Shown: positions 49,994 through 58,663, counted from the stretch's first letter. The stretch is 64,000 bases of DNA from CAYRRR01 sp964426755 (GCA_964426755.1 CAYRRR010000002.1:1-64000), one strand, 5' to 3'. A program made the numbers and translations. The notes: generated from the letters alone by a model not told the origin.

Positions 49994-51073
49994 ATGTCTG
50001 ATATAACGGATTCTCTTCATTCGCTACATCATGAGATTCATGATGCAACTATGCGGCTTGGGATTAAAGAGCTAAGAGGCCAACTTGCAAAACTAGAACG
50101 CTCAACCCAGGAGCCATCATTCTGGAATGATTCGATGGCTGCTCAAGCTACGATGAAGCAAATCGCAAATCTTAAAAGCCGTATTGAGCCTTGGCTGGCA
50201 TTGCAGCAGTCAGTGAACGACCTGAAAGAGCTTGATAGTCTTAAGGACCAAAGCCTGAGTGACGAGATTGTTCAACAATTTAAGCAAATCTCAAATGAGT
50301 TTGCGGTCAGAAAAAAGGATTTGTTATTTTCAGGACCGTATGACGATCATGGTGTTATTTTAAGCCTTCATGCGGGAGCGGGAGGAACAGACGCTCAAGA
50401 TTGGGCGCAAATGCTGCTCCGCATGTATGTACGTTGGGTTGAATCTGAGGGCGGTAAGCCAATGCTTATTGAACAATCAGCTGGTGATGAAGCGGGTATA
50501 AAAAGTGCAACGCTTCAAATTGATATACCGCTGGCATATGGAAAGTTAAAAGGGGAGCATGGAGTTCATCGCTTGGTGCGCCTGAGTCCATATAATGCCG
50601 ATAACCTTCGACAAACAAGCTTTGCTAAAGTCGATATTTTACCAAAGATTGATCGTCCAGATGAAGTGCAGCTTGATGAAAAAGACCTTAAGGTCGATGT
50701 TTACCGAGCTGGCGGTCATGGTGGTCAGTCAGTCAATACAACCGATTCGGCAGTGCGAATAACTCATATACCCACCGGAATTACGGTGAGTATTCAAAAC
50801 GAGCGTTCGCAGCTACAGAATAAAGAGACAGCGTTGACTATTTTGCGTTCTCGGCTTGCGCAATTACAGTTAGAACAACACAAAGACCGTTTGAGTGAAT
50901 TAAAGGGGCCAAATCAATCAGCGGAATGGGGCAATCAAATTCGCAGTTACGTACTCCATCCATATAAGCAGGTAAAAGATCTTCGCACGCGTTATGAAGT
51001 GAGTGACCCTGAAGATGTATTAAATGGTAATCTTAACGGTTTTATTGAGGCGTATCTTGATCACACAATGTAA
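49994..51073 (+). CDS. prfB: Peptide chain release factor 2
   Basis: 359 residues; terminates at UAA and UGA. The catalytic GGQ is in AGGHGGQSVNTTDS. The stop-recognition tripeptide, normally SPF, reads SPY (VRLSPYNADNLRQTSFA). The reading frame is uninterrupted, so the programmed +1 frameshift of many prfB genes is absent. Its presence argues that UGA is a stop here, not recoded as in some other CPR phyla. ftsE follows after 50 bases, the common prfB-ftsE-ftsX order. Confidence 0.95.
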   Translation: MSDITDSLHSLHHEIHDATMRLGIKELRGQLAKLERSTQEPSFWNDSMAAQATMKQIANLKSRIEPWLALQQSVNDLKELDSLKDQSLSDEIVQQFKQISNEFAVRKKDLLFSGPYDDHGVILSLHAGAGGTDAQDWAQMLLRMYVRWVESEGGKPMLIEQSAGDEAGIKSATLQIDIPLAYGKLKGEHGVHRLVRLSPYNADNLRQTSFAKVDILPKIDRPDEVQLDEKDLKVDVYRAGGHGGQSVNTTDSAVRITHIPTGITVSIQNERSQLQNKETALTILRSRLAQLQLEQHKDRLSELKGPNQSAEWGNQIRSYVLHPYKQVKDLRTRYEVSDPEDVLNGNLNGFIEAYLDHTM

Positions 51074-51123
51074 GCATCAAGAATGCTTCTAAAGCATTAT
51101 CAATTTGTTATAATGGAAACTAC

Positions 51124-51804
51124 ATGATTTTGTTAGATAGGGTAAGTAAGATCTACGGTAAAACAAATATCGCGCTTGATCGGGTAAGTCTTCATGTCCA
51201 ACCGAAGGAGTTTGTGATCATAGTTGGCCCAAGCGGGGCCGGTAAATCAACGTTTCTTAAGTTGCTTACGCGCGAAGAACGTCCTTCAAATGGCAAGATA
51301 ATTGTGGGTGGCATTGATTACGATCATCTTAAGGATAAGAAGATTCCTTTGCTGCGGCGTAAAATTGGGGTAGTATTTCAGGACTTTAAACTTCTGCCAA
51401 ATAAAAATGTGTTTGAGAACGTAGCCTTTGCGCTAGAAATTGTAGGAATGGGTAATAAAGAAATCCAATACACGGTACCGCGCGTATTAAATATTGTAGG
51501 CCTAACCGGAAAAGAAAAAAGCTATCCAAAAGAATTGTCTGGGGGTGAACGACAGCGGGTAGCCATTGCTCGCTCAATAGCTCGACAGCCGAAAATTTTG
51601 ATTGCCGATGAGCCAACAGGAAACTTAGATCCTAAACATGCCTGGGATGTCATTAAGGTGCTTGAAAAAATTAACCGTTACGGCACCACGGTACTGTTAA
51701 CAACACACAATCAAGAAATAGTGAACAAGTTGAAGCGCCGGGTCATTACTATTAAGGCCGGTAAAGTAGTGGGTGACCGAATTGGTGGGGAGTATAAAAC
51801 TTGA
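51124..51804 (+). CDS. ftsE: Cell division ABC transporter ATPase FtsE
   Basis: 226 residues. Walker A GPSGAGKST near residue 37, Q-loop FQDFKLLPNKNVFENV, ABC signature LSGGERQRVAIARS near 138, Walker B ILIADEPTGNLDP and the H-loop TTHNQ are intact. With FtsX it gates extracytoplasmic wall hydrolases during division. TATAAT lies nine bases before the ATG. Its TGA stop overlaps the ftsX ATG. Confidence 0.96.
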   Translation: MILLDRVSKIYGKTNIALDRVSLHVQPKEFVIIVGPSGAGKSTFLKLLTREERPSNGKIIVGGIDYDHLKDKKIPLLRRKIGVVFQDFKLLPNKNVFENVAFALEIVGMGNKEIQYTVPRVLNIVGLTGKEKSYPKELSGGERQRVAIARSIARQPKILIADEPTGNLDPKHAWDVIKVLEKINRYGTTVLLTTHNQEIVNKLKRRVITIKAGKVVGDRIGGEYKT

Positions 51805-52748
51805 TGCGCCGGAGATTAATTACGTTATCTCGAATTTTAAAAGGTGGTTTAACCAATTTGATTCGTAATGCTTGGCTGACCGTAGCAGCAATTGCGGTCA
51901 TGGTAATCACTCTTACGATTGTATTATTCTCGGTAATTGCCAATGCTACCTTTGCAAATACTATTCAACAGATAACCGACAAAATAGATATATCGGTATA
52001 TCTATTAGATGGTACGTCAGAAGAAGACAAGGATATGATTATTGAAGATCTACAGAAGTTTAATAATGTTCGGGAGGTCGTATACTTAACAAAAGAGCAA
52101 GCACGCGATGAATTTATTGAAAATAATGAAGATGATATTGACTTAAGGCTGTCAATTGCTCAAGCCGGCGAAAATCCTATTCCAGCCACGATTCGAATTA
52201 AACCGGTTGATGTAAACAAGCTAGAAGAACTTAACCAAGATATCAACAAGCAGAACTGGAGTGAATTTATACTCGAGATTTCTTACCAAAAAGATCGCAA
52301 AACGGCTATTGATAACATAGCTAATGCCACCACCTTCTTTAGAAAAGCGGGGGTAGCAGGGGTGGCGGTCTTCGCCCTTATCTCAATGCTGATTATCTTT
52401 AATACGTTAAGAATGGCTATCTTTAATCGACGCGAAGAACTTAATATTATGCGCTTGCTTGGGGCCAGTACCTCATACATACGCGGACCGTTTGTTGTCG
52501 AAACAGTAATGTATGGTATTGTAGCAGCGATAATATCCGTTGCTTTATGTAATGCAATATTCGTTGTTTCGTCAACAGCCTTTGGCGCAAGCAGTCTCGG
52601 ATTATTGGACCTAACATTTGCAAATGAATATTTCGCAAAAAACTTCTGGAAAATCTTGGCCATACAATTAACCATCGGTATACTAATCGGGGGCGTTTCT
52701 TCATTAATTGCCACACGCCGCTATCTAAAATTTAAGACGTCAAAATAA
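51804..52748 (+). CDS. ftsX: Cell division ABC transporter permease FtsX
   Basis: About 314 residues. Four membrane segments: one near residues 27-50, then three in the C-terminal half (about 178-205, 230-265 and 278-305). The large extracellular loop (about 55-170) is where hydrolase partners bind in other bacteria. FNTLRMAIFNRREELNIMRLLGAS is the conserved cytoplasmic coupling region. It is coupled to ftsE and followed by a strong terminator and two coiled-coil hydrolases. Confidence 0.94.
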   Translation: MRRRLITLSRILKGGLTNLIRNAWLTVAAIAVMVITLTIVLFSVIANATFANTIQQITDKIDISVYLLDGTSEEDKDMIIEDLQKFNNVREVVYLTKEQARDEFIENNEDDIDLRLSIAQAGENPIPATIRIKPVDVNKLEELNQDINKQNWSEFILEISYQKDRKTAIDNIANATTFFRKAGVAGVAVFALISMLIIFNTLRMAIFNRREELNIMRLLGASTSYIRGPFVVETVMYGIVAAIISVALCNAIFVVSSTAFGASSLGLLDLTFANEYFAKNFWKILAIQLTIGILIGGVSSLIATRRYLKFKTSK

Positions 52749-52757
52749 CGTTTCGGC

Positions 52758-52793
52758 CTTAAAAAGCTCCTCGCACTGACGGAGCTTTTTAAG
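52758..52793 (+). terminator. Strong terminator after ftsX
   Basis: A perfect 13-bp inverted repeat: CTTAAAAAGCTCC (52758-52770) and GGAGCTTTTTAAG (52781-52793) around a 10-base loop, with a T-run in the 3' arm. It works in both directions by symmetry. Confidence 0.8.
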
Positions 52794-52833
52794 GGTCAGA
52801 GACACTTTACGCATATTGGAGGGCCATGATACA

Positions 52834-53991
52834 ATGCTAACGGTTACATCACTAAAACAAACAATTATGACTAAAATAAAATTGCTAACTAACAACGTTA
52901 TTAAAACATCCAAAATAGGCTTGCTTGGGTTGGGTGCGTTGATTTTAATCGGCGGTTCGTTTGCTAGCATTAATATGGTACGAGCTCAGTCTTTACAAGA
53001 TCAAATTAATGAATTAAAAAATCAAAATGCTCAAAATCGCAGTGCGGTCGAGAAATTACGACAAATTGCAACAAGCTATCATAACGCGATAGAGGTACTT
53101 GAGCACGATATTGAGGAGACCGAGAAGGCGATCCAGGTTAGTACACAGCGCCAAGCAGAGCTTGAAAAGGCTATAGCTGAAGCCGAAGCCGAACTTGCAC
53201 GTCAACAAAACCTCCTTGGTAAGAATATCCGAGCCATGTACGTAGAGGGTGATGTATCCACTTTAGTGATGCTAGCATCTAGTAAAGACCTCAGCGAATT
53301 CGTTGATAAACAACAATACCGTAACTCTGTTAAAAATAAAATCGTCTCAACCCTTACAAAGATTAATGAACTGAAGCATCAGCTAAAAACTCAAAAAGAA
53401 CAAGTAGAAACAGAAATTAAAGAACAAAATAATAGTCGCGCACAGCTGGCCGCAGCACGGAGTGAACAGGCAAGACTACTCTCAATGAACCAATCAGAGC
53501 AAGCAGAGTTTAATGCAAAAACGAAAGCTAACGAAGCTAAAATTCATGAATTGCAAGCCGCACAACGTGCTTTAGCGCGCAGTATTGCGTCAGGGAACTT
53601 TGTCAGTCAAGGGCCTGTTAAGCAGGGCGATACCATAGGGCGAGTTGGCAATACAGGCTTTTCGACTGGCGCTCATCTGCATTTTGAAGCCATAACTAGT
53701 GGCGGACAAGACGTTAATCCTAATAATTATATCGGTAACGGATGGATTCGTCCGGTTGAGGGTGGGTTTGTCTCGCAGGGCTATGGTGTTGCTAATAGTT
53801 GGTACGTAAAGGGGTATCATACCGGTATCGACTATGCCGGTGTTACTGGAAGGCCGGTTTTAGCTGCAGCAGATGGTGAAATTGTATGGCGCGGCTGCAA
53901 GGGTTCATGTAACGCAAGCTACGGTTACTATGTACTAATACGACATAATGATGGTATGTTTAGTCTATACGCACATATGCAAATACCTTGA
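52834..53991 (+). CDS. Coiled-coil cell-wall hydrolase with circularly permuted M23 (LytM) domain
   Basis: About 385 residues. A signal/anchor segment (IGLLGLGALILIGGSFASI) is followed by a long helical coiled coil (about 50-255) like EnvC/PcsB. The C-terminal M23 zinc-endopeptidase motifs are in swapped order: VGNTGFSTGAHLHFE (metal-ligand His283) comes first, and the normally N-terminal half follows with HTGID (His329, Asp333) and YAHM (catalytic His381) at the very end. All ligands are present. GGAGGG lies 10 bases before ATG 52834; an alternative start is ATG 52867. The next hydrolase starts 11 bases later. It presumably cleaves peptide cross-links under FtsEX control. Confidence 0.82.
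   Translation: MLTVTSLKQTIMTKIKLLTNNVIKTSKIGLLGLGALILIGGSFASINMVRAQSLQDQINELKNQNAQNRSAVEKLRQIATSYHNAIEVLEHDIEETEKAIQVSTQRQAELEKAIAEAEAELARQQNLLGKNIRAMYVEGDVSTLVMLASSKDLSEFVDKQQYRNSVKNKIVSTLTKINELKHQLKTQKEQVETEIKEQNNSRAQLAAARSEQARLLSMNQSEQAEFNAKTKANEAKIHELQAAQRALARSIASGNFVSQGPVKQGDTIGRVGNTGFSTGAHLHFEAITSGGQDVNPNNYIGNGWIRPVEGGFVSQGYGVANSWYVKGYHTGIDYAGVTGRPVLAAADGEIVWRGCKGSCNASYGYYVLIRHNDGMFSLYAHMQIP
53182..53385 (+). repeat. 204-bp perfect direct repeat, copy 1
   Basis: Identical base for base to 54321-54524. It encodes the distal part of the coiled coil (from AEAELARQQNLLGKN to INELKHQL). Sequences on both sides differ between the two genes. Confidence 0.95.
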
Positions 53992-54002
53992 GGTAACAGA
54001 CC

Positions 54003-55157
54003 ATGAAACAAATAAAGTTGTTCGCTCACAAAGAATATAAGCACTTCAGGCGAGCTCTTTGTTTCATTGCCGTATTATTAATGGTATGCACCAGTGGAGT
54101 TCCCGGATTGCAAAATGTGCGCGCTCAATCAATTCAAGACCAAATCCGAGCACTAGAGCGCGAGAATCAGCAAAATAGAAGTATTGTGCAGCGCTTAAGA
54201 GAAGAAGCAACCAGCTACGAAGACGCCATTAAGCGTTTGCAGGCAGAGATCGATACACTCCAGGGGCAAATTGATATCAATATATCTGAGCAAGAACGGT
54301 TAAAGAAAGAAATAGAACTTGCCGAAGCCGAACTTGCACGTCAACAAAACCTCCTTGGTAAGAATATCCGAGCCATGTACGTAGAGGGTGATGTATCCAC
54401 TTTAGTGATGCTAGCATCTAGTAAAGACCTCAGCGAATTCGTTGATAAACAACAATACCGTAACTCTGTTAAAAATAAAATCGTCTCAACCCTTACAAAG
54501 ATTAATGAACTGAAGCATCAGCTACGTGGACAGAAAGAGCAGATTGATAAGTTACTTAAGCAGCAAGTTGATCAACAAGCACAGCTTGCTAGCAGCCGAT
54601 CTGAGCAACGAAATTTGCTATCGTTCAATCGAACACAGCAAGCTGAATTTAACGAAAAAACTAAACATAATCAAAACCGTATCGCTGAGCTGATAGCTGC
54701 TCAGCGGCGTGCGAATGATTCGGCATCGGGCATGCAATTTATACGTGTGCCAGGAGCTGTACGGACTCATGATAGTAACATTGACGATTATCCATACAAA
54801 CACTATGGACATAGTCAAATTGATGAGCCATGTCCCGGTCCGCCACGAACGGCAGACTCAACTGACAGATGGGGTTACTGTACGCGCCAATGCGTCTCGT
54901 ATGTTGCCTGGGCGATTGAGCGATCCGGTAGGGCTGCTCCACGAGGTTGGGGAGATGCCAAGAACTGGGTATGGATGGCTCCATCAAGCTGGATTGTATC
55001 GCATCCTGCTCCGGGAGATATCGCAGTTATAACGGCTGGAACATGGGGCCATGTTATGTATGTAGAGCGAGTCGAAGGAAGTAAAATTCTTGTTTCTGAA
55101 TATAATCAGCGACTTGATGGCCGTTATCGAAACGATCGTTGGCTATCAATTAGATAG
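54003..55157 (+). CDS. Coiled-coil cell-wall hydrolase with CHAP domain (PcsB-like)
   Basis: 384 residues. A signal segment (ALCFIAVLLMVCTSGVPG) is followed by a coiled coil (about 35-245) and a C-terminal CHAP amidase/endopeptidase domain with Cys297 (TRQCVSYVAWA), His350 (TWGHVMYVE) and Asn368 (SEYNQR) in catalytic positions. The layout is that of streptococcal PcsB, a partner of FtsEX. Part of the coiled coil is identical at DNA level to the preceding M23 gene. The two genes are 11 bases apart and likely co-transcribed. Confidence 0.88.
   Translation: MKQIKLFAHKEYKHFRRALCFIAVLLMVCTSGVPGLQNVRAQSIQDQIRALERENQQNRSIVQRLREEATSYEDAIKRLQAEIDTLQGQIDINISEQERLKKEIELAEAELARQQNLLGKNIRAMYVEGDVSTLVMLASSKDLSEFVDKQQYRNSVKNKIVSTLTKINELKHQLRGQKEQIDKLLKQQVDQQAQLASSRSEQRNLLSFNRTQQAEFNEKTKHNQNRIAELIAAQRRANDSASGMQFIRVPGAVRTHDSNIDDYPYKHYGHSQIDEPCPGPPRTADSTDRWGYCTRQCVSYVAWAIERSGRAAPRGWGDAKNWVWMAPSSWIVSHPAPGDIAVITAGTWGHVMYVERVEGSKILVSEYNQRLDGRYRNDRWLSIR
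54321..54524 (+). repeat. 204-bp perfect direct repeat, copy 2
   Basis: Second copy of 53182-53385, offset 1,139 bases, in the same reading frame of the CHAP gene. Confidence 0.95.
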
Positions 55158-55222
55158 TTATTACTAGTCTTGATGCCAAGACTTAGCTATACTTATTGCA
55201 TATGGTAGGGGCAATATAACGA

Positions 55223-56422
55223 ATGGCGCCAAACAACCGGCTGCCAGCCAAAAAGCACAAACTTCTAAAACTGAGCGTAATAGTTGCGGCATTTAGCTTG
55301 GTTTTTTTAACAGGTTTCGGTGTTGGTAGTGGTCAAATATCGTTCAGCGGCAATCAATCGCATCAGACTGCGAAGCTGCCACCCAACTTAAATTATGGTT
55401 CAGTTGAGAAAATTTATGACCTTTTGCGCAAGCAATATGACGGCACACTGGAGGAAGGGGCGCTACTTGATGGATTAAAGCGTGGCATGGTTCAAGCAGC
55501 CGGTGATCCATATACGGAATACTTGTCGGCAGAGCAGGCCCGGGATTTTGATGAAGAGCTAAATGGTTCATTTAGTGGCATTGGCGCTGAACTAGGCAAA
55601 GAAGGGGATAGCATTGTTATTGTTGCTCCAATTGCTAATTTTCCGGCTCAAAAGGCAGGCTTGAAGGCTCGTGATGTCATAGTAGAAATTAACGGTGAGT
55701 CAGCCTATGGTCTTAGTATTAGCGAGGCAGTTCAGAAGATTAGGGGTCCACAAGATACACAGGTGAATCTAAAGGTTCTTCGCAATGAAAGCGAGCCGCT
55801 AGAGTTCACAATCACACGACAGCAAATTACAGTGCCAAGTGTGGAGTCAAAAAAACTGGAGGGTAACATCGGCTATATAAAAATTAGTCGTTTTTCAGAT
55901 GATACAGCTTCACTTGCACGAGAAGCAGCCAACAGTTTAAAGGCAACAAAAATAAATGCGGTCATTCTTGATTTACGCGGTAATCCGGGTGGGCTACTTG
56001 ATTCAGCAGTGGATATTTCAAGTTTATGGTTGCCCTCATCGCAAAAAGTACTTGAGGAAAAACGAGATAACGTCGTGATAAAAACATACTACGCAAATGG
56101 CAGTCCGGTATTGCAAGGTGTACCTACTATTGTGATGATTGATGGTGGTAGTGCGAGCGCCAGCGAGATTGTTGCCGGTGCCCTAAAGGATAATAATGCT
56201 GCGACGTTGCTTGGAGATACTTCATATGGCAAGGGTAGTGTACAATCTATAGAACGTCTGTCCGATGGGTCTGCGCTCAAAGTCACGATTGCACGATGGT
56301 TTACCCCAGGCGGACGTAATATTGATAAAGAAGGTATAGAACCAGACCAAAAAATTGAACAAACAAATAGTTCAATAGAAGATAAACAGCTTGATGCAGC
56401 AATACGTGCACTACAAAAGTAA
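55223..56422 (+). CDS. ctpA: C-terminal processing serine protease (S41, Ctp)
   Basis: 399 residues. One N-terminal membrane/signal segment (LSVIVAAFSLVFLTGFGVG). A PDZ domain (FPAQKAGLKARDVIVEING) lies within the S41 fold. The catalytic Ser is in GGSASASEIVAGALKD and the Lys in TSYGKGSVQ, with the conserved LDLRGNPGGLLDSAV. It trims or degrades extracytoplasmic proteins and in several bacteria regulates wall hydrolases, so its place after two hydrolases may matter. AGGGG lies 12 bases before the ATG. Confidence 0.92.
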   Translation: MAPNNRLPAKKHKLLKLSVIVAAFSLVFLTGFGVGSGQISFSGNQSHQTAKLPPNLNYGSVEKIYDLLRKQYDGTLEEGALLDGLKRGMVQAAGDPYTEYLSAEQARDFDEELNGSFSGIGAELGKEGDSIVIVAPIANFPAQKAGLKARDVIVEINGESAYGLSISEAVQKIRGPQDTQVNLKVLRNESEPLEFTITRQQITVPSVESKKLEGNIGYIKISRFSDDTASLAREAANSLKATKINAVILDLRGNPGGLLDSAVDISSLWLPSSQKVLEEKRDNVVIKTYYANGSPVLQGVPTIVMIDGGSASASEIVAGALKDNNAATLLGDTSYGKGSVQSIERLSDGSALKVTIARWFTPGGRNIDKEGIEPDQKIEQTNSSIEDKQLDAAIRALQK

Positions 56423-56487
56423 ATCTTTAAGCGTTATCAGGAATATGGTACTATCATTGTCGTATATAAGTTTATGGGAGAAAAGAC

Positions 56488-58098
56488 GTGGCGCTGAATA
56501 AACAGCGGACTAAGTATATTTTTGTAACGGGGGGTGTGCTTTCTGGTCTTGGCAAGGGTATTTCAGCCGCTTCAATCGGACACCTCTTAAAAGCACGAGG
56601 GCTTAACGTCAACATCCAAAAATGTGACCCATATCTTAATGTTGATGCTGGCCTATTGAATCCTCGTGAACATGGTGAGTGCTTTGTGACGCACGACGGT
56701 GCCGAGACTGATCTCGATCTTGGTCACTATGAACGCTTTCTTGATCAAGAGTTAAGTAGCTCCAGCTCGTTAATGAGCGGTCGCGTATTGCTAAAGGTAA
56801 TTCAGGATGAACGCGCAGGTAAATATGAAGGTGATGACGTACAGATAATTCCGCACTTTACGTCAGCTATTCAGCGATTTATTACCGATGCAGCACAAGG
56901 ATATGATGTACATATTGTTGAAATTGGCGGAACCGTAGGTGATTACGAGTCGCTTAGCTTCATTGAGGCAATTCGTGAGCTTGGAATTAGTGTTGGGCTT
57001 GAGAACTGCTTATATGTCCACGTAGTGTACCTTCCGTTTTTAGGGGCAAGCCAAGAAACTAAAACCAAGCCTGCTCAGAACTCAGTTCGAGAATTGCGCG
57101 GTTTGGGTATTAGTCCGGATATCTTAGTCGCACGGAGCGAACGTCCGGCAAACCCTAACGTAAAAAATAAACTTAGCTTGTATTCTGGCGTACCCAAAGA
57201 AGCTATCGCTTTGCTACCCAATGCCTCAAGTATTTACCAGGTTCCGCTAACGCTTGAGGATACTGGCATTGCAGATGTTATTGCTAAAAAACTTGACCTA
57301 AAAGCAAAAAAGCCCGACCTAAAACAATGGCGCCAAGTCGTCAAGCGTGCTACCACTAACCATAAGCGTAAACTGACAATAGGTCTGATTGCAAAATATA
57401 TGGACAATACCGATACCTATATTTCAGTTTTTGAAGCTCTGCGAGCCGCCGCTTGGCTAAATGATTATAATCTTAAAATAAAATGGATCGATGCTGAAAA
57501 GTTAAAGAAAACACGCGATATTGAACGCGCACTTAAAGATGTTTGCGGCATCGTGGTGCCAGGTGGGTTCGGAACGCGCGGGCTTGAGGGTAAGATTCTA
57601 ACTGCCCAATACGCGCTTAAAAACAAAATTCCCTACTTAGGTCTCTGTTTGGGAATGCAAATGGCCGTTATTGCTGCGGCTCGTAATGCTGGACATAAAA
57701 AGGCGACAACAATAGAGCTTGATCCAACAGGCGACATGCGCGTCATTGATATTATGGGTGATCAGGTAGGTAAAGAAAGCACTGGTGGCACCATGCGTCT
57801 CGGTGATTACCCCTGTAAGCTTGAAAAGGGTAGCTTGGCCGCAAAACTATATAAGACAGAAGTCATCACAGAGCGCCATCGCCATCGTTGTGAGGCCAAT
57901 AACGCGTTTCGTGATAAATACCAAACATGGGGTATTAAAGCAGCGGGCACCTCTCCCGATGGTTCGTTGGTGGAAATAATTGAAGCGACAGACCATCCAT
58001 TTTTTATAGCTAGTCAATTTCACCCAGAATTTAAATCTCGTCCCCACAAAGCGCATCCGCTGTTCAGCGGCTTTATGCAAGCCTGTGCTAAGCGTTAA
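56488..58098 (+). CDS. pyrG: CTP synthase
   Basis: 536 residues; converts UTP, ATP and glutamine to CTP. The N-terminal synthetase domain opens with FVTGGVLSGLGKGISAASIG and has the Mg/ATP region KCDPYLNVDAGLLNPREHGE. The C-terminal glutaminase has the oxyanion loop GGFGTRG, the catalytic Cys in YLGLCLGMQ and the His-x-Glu in SQFHPEFKSRP. A GTG start follows GGGAG. It is one of few nucleotide biosynthesis genes here. Confidence 0.97.
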   Translation: MALNKQRTKYIFVTGGVLSGLGKGISAASIGHLLKARGLNVNIQKCDPYLNVDAGLLNPREHGECFVTHDGAETDLDLGHYERFLDQELSSSSSLMSGRVLLKVIQDERAGKYEGDDVQIIPHFTSAIQRFITDAAQGYDVHIVEIGGTVGDYESLSFIEAIRELGISVGLENCLYVHVVYLPFLGASQETKTKPAQNSVRELRGLGISPDILVARSERPANPNVKNKLSLYSGVPKEAIALLPNASSIYQVPLTLEDTGIADVIAKKLDLKAKKPDLKQWRQVVKRATTNHKRKLTIGLIAKYMDNTDTYISVFEALRAAAWLNDYNLKIKWIDAEKLKKTRDIERALKDVCGIVVPGGFGTRGLEGKILTAQYALKNKIPYLGLCLGMQMAVIAAARNAGHKKATTIELDPTGDMRVIDIMGDQVGKESTGGTMRLGDYPCKLEKGSLAAKLYKTEVITERHRHRCEANNAFRDKYQTWGIKAAGTSPDGSLVEIIEATDHPFFIASQFHPEFKSRPHKAHPLFSGFMQACAKR

Positions 58099-58102
58099 AG
58101 TA

Positions 58103-58131
58103 TTGCGGTGTCAGATAAAGTAGGGTAGCAT
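58103..58131 (+). promoter_or_regulatory. Promoter of the response regulator, leaderless geometry
   Basis: TTGCGG (58103-58108), 17-base spacer, TAGCAT (58126-58131), seven bases before the ATG at 58139. No Shine-Dalgarno. Confidence 0.45.
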
Positions 58132-58138
58132 AAGTAAC

Positions 58139-58537
58139 ATGAATGTAAACGCAAACAATCACACAAAAAAAATTCTTTTAGTTGAAGATGACGACAGCCT
58201 AGCAAATGTCTATCTTGCTCGCTTAGAGGTTGAAGGTTTTCAAGTAAGACGAGTACCAAACGGAGAAGACGCGCTTGCGGCCGCAGTAGAGTTTAAACCA
58301 GACCTTGTACTGCTGGATGTTATGATGCCAAAAGTCAGCGGATTTGATGTGCTTGATATTTTACGAAACACACCAGAAACCGCCAATCTTAAAATTGTGA
58401 TGCTAACAGCGTTGAGCCAGGCTAACGACAAATCAAAAGCCGATCAGTTAGGTGCCGACGATTATCTTGTAAAGTCGCAAGTAGTGATTGCCGATGTTAT
58501 TGAGCGCATCAAGCATCATCTTGGCGTCCACGACTAG
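58139..58537 (+). CDS. Single-domain response regulator (CheY-like)
   Basis: 132 residues, receiver domain only. The acidic pocket is Asp17-Asp18, the phosphoacceptor Asp60 (LVLLDVMMPK), the switch Thr90 (VMLTALS) and the conserved Lys112 (DDYLVKSQ). There is no output domain, so it must act by protein contact or as a phosphorelay step. No histidine kinase lies in the window. The next gene is an FHA-PP2C phosphatase, hinting at a local signalling module. Confidence 0.88.
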   Translation: MNVNANNHTKKILLVEDDDSLANVYLARLEVEGFQVRRVPNGEDALAAAVEFKPDLVLLDVMMPKVSGFDVLDILRNTPETANLKIVMLTALSQANDKSKADQLGADDYLVKSQVVIADVIERIKHHLGVHD

Positions 58538-58634
58538 ATCATTCGTATATATCAAGCTGTTTCGTACTGCTCCTTGTAATTGGTGGTGTCTTTCTTTTGT
58601 TGATTCAAGCGGCTTCAACGGGGCTAATTAGACA

Positions 58635-58663
58635 TTGACAATAACAACAAAGTATGATAATAT
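58635..58663 (+). promoter_or_regulatory. Promoter of the FHA-PP2C gene
   Basis: Consensus TTGACA (58635-58640), 17-base spacer, TAATAT (58658-58663); a TATACT overlaps at 58661-58666. The implied leader is about 30 bases and has no clear ribosome site. Confidence 0.6.

Noticed and set aside
49994..51073. Programmed frameshift in prfB
   Set aside because: The frame is continuous from ATG to stop with no internal UGA.
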